DNA of 64,000 bases from Leptospiraceae bacterium (GTDB lineage: Bacteria; Spirochaetota; Leptospiria; Leptospirales; Leptospiraceae): assembly GCA_024233835.1 (NCBI GenBank), contig JACKPC010000001.1, forward strand, positions 1,798,001 to 1,862,000, given 5' to 3'. This document shows, piece by piece, positions 59,008 to 64,000 of this stretch (the first letter of the stretch is position 1; every line of letters begins with the position of its first letter). Under the pieces are notes generated by a model, which ran no database searches, was not told where the DNA came from, and saw only the letters and a list, made by a program, of their open reading frames with translations. Position numbers and translations under genes: made by a program.

Positions 59008-62000
59008 TTATACTTCGATTTTTTTTAGCTCTTCACCCACGGTCATAAAAATTGCATTTTTTCCCAGCATAGAACCGAGTTCTGTAAATAGTTCCTTATT
59101 GGGTTCTACGGAATAATGTGGATGTGCCCGAATTACCCTTTTTTCTCTGGCACTGCTGCATAGATGAAAAAACACAGCCGAATCTCCTCTGTAAGCTGTC
59201 AGGGCAGAATATAAGCGGGTAATCAGAGATTGATCGGAAAAATCATCCATATTAATCTTTAAATGCAAAGCTTTCTCTAAGCGCTTTTCAAGATTTGTAT
59301 CATCTAATATTTCAATACTATTGACAATTAACTGTCCTCGTAGCTCGGCTTCTCCAATTTCAATCTTATCTAATACACCTTTAATGAAAACAGCCTGATC
59401 TTCTTTGATGATTTCTTTATATGTCTGGTAACTTTTGGGGAATACCGTACAATCGATTTCTCCTGTATAGTCTTCAAGCTTAAAGTTTATAAACTCATCA
59501 TTCTTCCGGGTATATTTTACCTGGGGAGTGGTTATAATCCCGCAGAGTTCAACTTTGGTTCCGGATGAAACATCATCGAGCATTTCAATCGTTGAATAGG
59601 ATAAGGTTTTAAGACGACCGCGGTATTTATCGAGAGGATGGCCGGATAGGTAGAGCCCTGTAACCAGCTTTTCTCTGCGAAGTTTATCATCAATTTCCCA
59701 CTCTTCTGCATCTTTAGGAAGCACAAGAGAATAATCATCACTGCTATTGGAGGAAGTGGCAAATAAGGAAACCTGTCCCTGTTTTTTACTCTGTTGCTCT
59801 TTTTGTGCGTAGTGTACCAGTGTATCAATATATTCTAATAAGCATTTTCTCGTAAAACCAAAGCTGTCCAGAGCTCCGGATTGGATGAGAGCTTCCAAAA
59901 CTTTTTTATTAATACTTTTATAGTCTATTTCTCTTAAAAACTCACCCAGAGAGGTGAAAGGTTCACTTCTTTTCTTTCGAGATTCGAAGATTTTTTCTGC
60001 GGGGGCTATACCCACTCCTTTTAAAGCGCCTATTCCAAATCGTATTTGTTTATTTACGGGAATGGAGAAGGATGCTTCTGATTCATTTACATCCGGATTT
60101 AGTATCTGAATTCCCATTTCTCTCGCATTATTGACGTATTTCACGATACGGCTGGTGTCGTCTTCATCGGAAATTAATAATGCTGTCATATACTCAGTTG
60201 GATAATTTGCTTTTAAGTAGGCGGTCTGATAGGTAACCATGGCGTAAGCAACCGAGTGTGATTTATTGAAACCATAACCACCAAATTTTTCAAGGAGGTC
60301 AAACAGATCTTCCGCAAATTTTTCACCATGGCCTTTTTTTAGAGCCCCTTCTACAAATTTTTGCCGGAGTTCTGTCATGAGATCTAATTTTTTCTTGGCC
60401 ATAGCTTTTCTGAGCATATCTGATTCACCCATGGTAAAACCACCAATGACTCTGGAAATACTCATCACCTGCTCCTGGTATACAGCGACCCCGTAGGTCT
60501 CTTTTAGGATTGGCTCACAATCGGCATGTGGATATACAATTTTTTGTTTTCCACTTTTTCTGTCCAAATAGTCCTGTAACATTCCGGACTCCATAGGGCC
60601 GGGGCGATACAGGGCAATCAGGGCCACGATTTCCTCAAAGGTATTAACCTGGGAACGAGCTACAAGGTCTGTAATCCCGGTGGATTCTAACTGGAACACT
60701 CCGAGAGTATTTGCTTTTCTTAATAAGCTATATGTGGTCTTGTCTTCAAGAGAAATTGCGTCAATATCAATATCAATTCCTCGATGTTTTTTTATCAGGT
60801 GTAGGGCACAGTCGATAGTGGTTAAGTTTTTTAAACCGAGAATATCCATTTTGATAAGTCCAACGCTTTCCAGTTGGTTTTTATCATACTGAGTAACAAT
60901 AGCTCTCTGACCTTTTGCTTTATCGGCAACTGTTGATAGCGGTACGATATTCTCCAGAGCTTCCGGTGCAATTACCACACCAGCGGCGTGTCTTCCGGGT
61001 TGTCGATAGTTTCCTTCGAGACGGTTTGCAATGTGGAAAAGTTTTTTATTCAGATCACTTCTTTCTTTATATTCCCTCAGGTCACTTGAGGTATCTAAGG
61101 CTTCTTCTATACTCATTCCGAGTTTATTCGGAAAGGCTTTACTAATTTCGTTGGATTCTGCAAAACTAATGTTTAATACTCTGGCCACGTCTTTAAGGGC
61201 AGCCTTGGCAGCAAGACTACCGAAGGTAACAATTTGACCAACTCTTTCTTCACCGTATTTGTTCCGGATATAGTTGATAACTTCTTCCCTTCTTTCTACA
61301 CAGAAATCTGTATCCACATCGGGCATGTCTTTCCTGTCGGGGTTTAGAAATCTTTCAAAAAGTAGGCGGTAGCGGAGAGGGTCTATATTTGTAATTCCTA
61401 AAGCATAGGCAACAATAGAGCCGGCAGCCGAACCCCGCCCCGGTCCGACAGGAATACCGGCAGTTCGAGCGAAGTTGATATAATCCTGAACGATTAAAAA
61501 GTATCCGGCAAAGTGCATATTTCGAATGGTATCCATTTCAAAATCAACGCGGTTTCGAATTTCTTTTGTAACAGCTCCGTATCTTTTTAAAATTCCTTCT
61601 TCTACCAATTTGGCCAAGAAAGAATCTGCATTTTCTCCTTCCGGGACTTTAAAATCAGGAAGGAGAGGAATGCCGAAAGAAAGTTCCAAATTACATTTAT
61701 CTCGCACTTCGAGGGTATTAGTGAATGCAGAGGGAAGTTCAGGAAAAAGTTGGGACATTTCAAAGGGATTCTTTACATAAAACTCCTCATTGAAACCAAA
61801 TTGTAGTTCATCGTCTATCTTTTTCTGCATCCCGATGCGGAGCAGAATATCCTGAGCGGCCTGATCTTCCTTTTTTAAAAAGTGTGAGTCGTTTGTCAGG
61901 ATGAGAGGAATTCCGGTTTTTTGGGAAATTTCAAAGTTTACTTTCGCGGCAATGTTCTGTTCTTTGATACCGTGGTTCTGGATTTCAAGATAGAAGTCTT

Positions 62001-62517
62001 CCTTTCGGAATATTTCATTTAGCTTGCCGGCCAGGGCTGTTGCTTCTGTAACTTTTCCTTCAAGGGCTTTTCTCTGAACTTCACCGGCAAGACAGGCTGT
62101 CAAACAGATGATTCCTTCTGCATTTTGTGAAAGGATATCATAGTCAATTCTGGGTTTTTTATAAAAGCCTTCTGTGTAGGAACGGCTGGCCAGCTTGATT
62201 AAATTTTTATATCCAGTTTCGTTTTTGGCCAGTAGAACGAGATGGTAAGCGTTTCCATCGGGAATGGTATCGAGTTCTTTTTCTGTATTTCGATTGGGAG
62301 CTACGTAAAACTCACAGCCGATGATAGGACGCACCCCCTGGTTTTTTGCTTCTTTGTAAAACTCGATGGCTCCGAACATGTTTCCATGATCAGTTATGGC
62401 TACCGAAGTCATACCCTGTTCTTTCACGTATTTCATCAATTCTGAAATGCGAATGGCTCCATCCAGCATGGAATAAGTAGTATGGAGATGCAAATGGGCA
62501 AAATCGTTAACCTTCAT
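59008..62517 (-). CDS. dnaE: DNA polymerase III alpha subunit
   Basis: Replicative polymerase of 1169 residues, close to the E. coli size (1160). N-terminal PHP domain starts FAHLHLHTTYSMLDGA; the polymerase palm carries the catalytic PDVDTDF aspartates and GRGSAAGS upstream; later GYGFNKSHSVAYAMVTYQTAYLK (fingers), helix-hairpin-helix IGALKGVGIAPAEKI, and an OB fold near 1000 (VELCGIITTPQVKYT). It replicates the chromosome with the beta clamp. First gene of the dnaE-gpsA-nucleosidase-like operon. The PHP HxH residues are intact, so it may proofread. Confidence 0.97.
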   Translation of the reverse strand: MKVNDFAHLHLHTTYSMLDGAIRISELMKYVKEQGMTSVAITDHGNMFGAIEFYKEAKNQGVRPIIGCEFYVAPNRNTEKELDTIPDGNAYHLVLLAKNETGYKNLIKLASRSYTEGFYKKPRIDYDILSQNAEGIICLTACLAGEVQRKALEGKVTEATALAGKLNEIFRKEDFYLEIQNHGIKEQNIAAKVNFEISQKTGIPLILTNDSHFLKKEDQAAQDILLRIGMQKKIDDELQFGFNEEFYVKNPFEMSQLFPELPSAFTNTLEVRDKCNLELSFGIPLLPDFKVPEGENADSFLAKLVEEGILKRYGAVTKEIRNRVDFEMDTIRNMHFAGYFLIVQDYINFARTAGIPVGPGRGSAAGSIVAYALGITNIDPLRYRLLFERFLNPDRKDMPDVDTDFCVERREEVINYIRNKYGEERVGQIVTFGSLAAKAALKDVARVLNISFAESNEISKAFPNKLGMSIEEALDTSSDLREYKERSDLNKKLFHIANRLEGNYRQPGRHAAGVVIAPEALENIVPLSTVADKAKGQRAIVTQYDKNQLESVGLIKMDILGLKNLTTIDCALHLIKKHRGIDIDIDAISLEDKTTYSLLRKANTLGVFQLESTGITDLVARSQVNTFEEIVALIALYRPGPMESGMLQDYLDRKSGKQKIVYPHADCEPILKETYGVAVYQEQVMSISRVIGGFTMGESDMLRKAMAKKKLDLMTELRQKFVEGALKKGHGEKFAEDLFDLLEKFGGYGFNKSHSVAYAMVTYQTAYLKANYPTEYMTALLISDEDDTSRIVKYVNNAREMGIQILNPDVNESEASFSIPVNKQIRFGIGALKGVGIAPAEKIFESRKKRSEPFTSLGEFLREIDYKSINKKVLEALIQSGALDSFGFTRKCLLEYIDTLVHYAQKEQQSKKQGQVSLFATSSNSSDDYSLVLPKDAEEWEIDDKLRREKLVTGLYLSGHPLDKYRGRLKTLSYSTIEMLDDVSSGTKVELCGIITTPQVKYTRKNDEFINFKLEDYTGEIDCTVFPKSYQTYKEIIKEDQAVFIKGVLDKIEIGEAELRGQLIVNSIEILDDTNLEKRLEKALHLKINMDDFSDQSLITRLYSALTAYRGDSAVFFHLCSSAREKRVIRAHPHYSVEPNKELFTELGSMLGKNAIFMTVGEELKKIEV

Positions 62518-62626
62518 GTGACATAAGATCCTTTTTTTTCCAGAATTCTACCCTGAAATTATGCTAACGTGGGGGTGGTTTTCCATTTTTAGTCCCTTTC
62601 TTTAAATTTCAAACAATAAATTTTTA

Positions 62627-62647
62627 AGTACAAGAATTTCTTGTACT
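62627..62647. repeat. Palindrome in the dnaE upstream region
   Basis: AGTACAAGAA and TTCTTGTACT are separated by one base, midway between dnaE and the DUF900 hydrolase. On the plus strand a T-rich run follows, on the minus strand none. It may be an operator for dnaE or an inefficient terminator of the hydrolase gene. Confidence 0.35.
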
Positions 62648-62658
62648 CTCCTTTTGTT

Positions 62659-63636
62659 TTATTTTTCTTTCAGGATGCTGCTACGTCGATACTCATCATC
62701 CGGATAAACCCTTCCACTTTCCAAAACCGAAAAAATATGTTCAAATACCAGACCCGGCTCTCCCTTTACTCTTCCGGAGCGAAAATAGGAGTGCCCGATG
62801 GGAGGGTCATAGGTCTGGTTGATGTCGTCACAATCTACTGAATAGACATTTTTGGGGGTTAAATCTAAATTTTCGGGACCGGTATGGCCGAGTCTTCTGG
62901 ATGCAACTTTGTTTTTTAGGTTGGCTGCCTTGCTGGCACGTAAGGCAAGGTCATCGGAAGCAAAGTACACTACCACATTTCTGGCGGCATCGCAGATGGG
63001 GTTTCCATAAGGTTTTTTTTCTTCCAGTGTCTCGTTTACCACATCAGCTGCGACCATGAAAATATTTCGAAATAGCATAGGTACACCCTTGGGTAAAAAT
63101 TCATGACTCCAGTGACTCATGGTTTCTCGCAGTACCCGGTTTCCCATAGAATGAGCCAGAATATTGATTCGCTTCATGCAGGGGTCTGAATCGGGATTAT
63201 GAGAATCGGATGATCTCCATTCCCTGAATTTTTCAAGAAGTCGAACGAAAGAAAATTTACTCTGGTCAGCGGCCTGTTGATCATCCCAATAGTCCTTGAC
63301 TATACCGAAGTCATTGTCGCAGGGCCAGATAATGGGAATAACGAGAATTTCATTTTGCTTTTTCTTATTACATAGATCTTGAAATTCTCGGGCTGCCATT
63401 AGAATTTCATCGGGAAGATTGGCAAAACCGTGGATGTAAAATAGAACCTGGCGGTATTTGGATTCCTTCAAATTGTTCATGAACGCTATCCCACCGATTT
63501 CAGTATTATAGTCTCCATGGCTTTCGCAGAAAAAAATCGAGTTACTGGCCCCATTCATTTCCAGATCAAAATCAAATTTTCTTCCTATTTCTGTTTTGAT
63601 TCCCTGCCTGGGAAAACGATTTGTTATAAACAGCAT
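62659..63636 (-). CDS. DUF900-type alpha/beta hydrolase
   Basis: A 325-residue hydrolase. Fold landmarks: VLFYIHGFANL (oxyanion), LAHSMGNRVL with nucleophile S163, an Asp in the VVYFASDDLAL strand and a candidate catalytic His in IGHSYF or RLGHTG. DUF900 proteins are uncharacterised serine hydrolases. There is no signal peptide, so it is cytoplasmic. Its start lies 11 bases after the stop of a chemoreceptor-like gene, in a likely two-gene unit. Confidence 0.82.
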   Translation of the reverse strand: MLFITNRFPRQGIKTEIGRKFDFDLEMNGASNSIFFCESHGDYNTEIGGIAFMNNLKESKYRQVLFYIHGFANLPDEILMAAREFQDLCNKKKQNEILVIPIIWPCDNDFGIVKDYWDDQQAADQSKFSFVRLLEKFREWRSSDSHNPDSDPCMKRINILAHSMGNRVLRETMSHWSHEFLPKGVPMLFRNIFMVAADVVNETLEEKKPYGNPICDAARNVVVYFASDDLALRASKAANLKNKVASRRLGHTGPENLDLTPKNVYSVDCDDINQTYDPPIGHSYFRSGRVKGEPGLVFEHIFSVLESGRVYPDDEYRRSSILKEK

Positions 63637-63647
63637 TTAAACTCCTT

Positions 63648-64000
63648 TTATATCCTTAGTTGCTTGGTGGACTCTAAAAGATTCTTCATATTAGAATCCA
63701 GCTCCCTGGATGATTCATATAGATTATGTATGTTTACCATAAAGATTTTTAAACTATCTAATACTTCAATTGTATGTTTTGATACATTTTCACTGTTGCT
63801 ATGCTGTTCGTAACTTTCTTTGTCCAGTTTTGAAATTTTTTGAGATAGCTTATTTGAGATACCTAAAATTTCCTCATTAACAGTGCGAATTTCCCCTGCA
63901 TACTCTTTTCCTTCTCTGGCTAATTTTAAAGTGATTGAGAAGTTATCATTCGCCTGTGCCATACCGGTTTTTATTTCTTTTATTTTTTCTGTGATTTTTT
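63648..64000 (-). CDS. Chemoreceptor-like C-terminal fragment, 5' truncated
   Basis: The minus-strand frame is open to the window edge, so only the last 117 codons are visible (a Met codon at 63962 is internal). The product is a continuous helix with heptads (EYAGEIRTVNEEILGISNKL, VLDSLKIFMVNIHNLYESS) of the type that forms the C-terminal arm of methyl-accepting chemotaxis proteins after the tip. The tip itself lies outside the window, so the identity is tentative. Confidence 0.5.
   Translation of the reverse strand, partial: KITEKIKEIKTGMAQANDNFSITLKLAREGKEYAGEIRTVNEEILGISNKLSQKISKLDKESYEQHSNSENVSKHTIEVLDSLKIFMVNIHNLYESSRELDSNMKNLLESTKQLRI

Noticed and set aside
1..64000. tRNA, rRNA genes and CRISPR arrays
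   Set aside because: None recognised by eye on either strand; a covariance-model scan would be needed to exclude an isolated tRNA fully.

Overview
The window looks like a low-GC spirochaete chromosome, most likely a member of the Leptospiraceae or a close relative. The evidence is the large number of short-signal lipoproteins with spirochaete-style lipoboxes, a lipoprotein ending in the Leptospira-associated DUF1554 domain, a phasin-like small protein, a 7TM-DISM/SpoIIE phosphatase and a very high density of two-component and chemotaxis proteins. No rRNA, tRNA, CRISPR array, prophage or classical IS element was seen. Housekeeping anchors are pdxA, glnS, galT, gpsA and dnaE. All identifications come from reading motifs, not from database searches.

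Layout. 1-8208: a truncated DUF3298 gene, then a minus-strand signalling operon (sugar-binding-type lipoprotein, hybrid kinase, receiver-kinase, 7TM SpoIIE phosphatase). 8292-13927: pdxA with a small membrane protein, a PAS-kinase/response-regulator/receiver-kinase trio and an S33-type hydrolase lipoprotein. 14027-17512: a TetR regulator with a self-overlapping promoter/operator and a diiron protein, a VanY-type carboxypeptidase and a hemerythrin-like protein. 17640-22613: a chemotaxis operon cheW-cheA-cheB-kinase-cheY without cheR or a receptor. 22735-29375: glnS, then a minus-strand trio (receptor-tip protein, ODP diiron sensor, Na+/solute symporter) and an LtaS/MdoB-like membrane enzyme. 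29431-41189: a 10-kb operon of a giant repeat lipoprotein, a caspase-like protein and three paralogous Kelch lipoproteins, preceded by two LuxR-type regulators. 41190-46138: a structured repeat element, a LolB-like lipoprotein, a DUF1554 lipoprotein with a consensus promoter, and an Rpn-type nuclease gene inserted at the 3' end of an inositol-monophosphatase gene. 46277-52340: a PAS-GGDEF protein, aldo/keto reductase, thioesterase, galT, a response regulator, a DinB-like protein and an M23 peptidase. 52419-56693: sigma factor, unknown acidic protein, CHAT protease and a Cys-rich protein. 56759-64000: phasin-like protein, the dnaE-gpsA-nucleosidase-like operon, a DUF900 hydrolase and a truncated chemoreceptor-like protein.

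Most interesting points. (1) The sigma/unknown/CHAT-protease/Cys-rich operon has the same logic as the protease-released sigma factor of type III-E CRISPR systems, but has no CRISPR part; the CHAT start codon sits in a perfect hairpin. (2) A minimal chemoreceptor tip is translationally coupled to an ODP diiron protein and a transporter, which suggests O2/iron-sensing chemotaxis as described for Treponema. (3) A secreted orthocaspase with an EF-hand lies among Kelch and PPC-like surface lipoproteins in one operon. (4) The Rpn-type gene is flanked by 41-bp direct repeats that duplicate the end of the neighbouring gene, the trace of a recent insertion.
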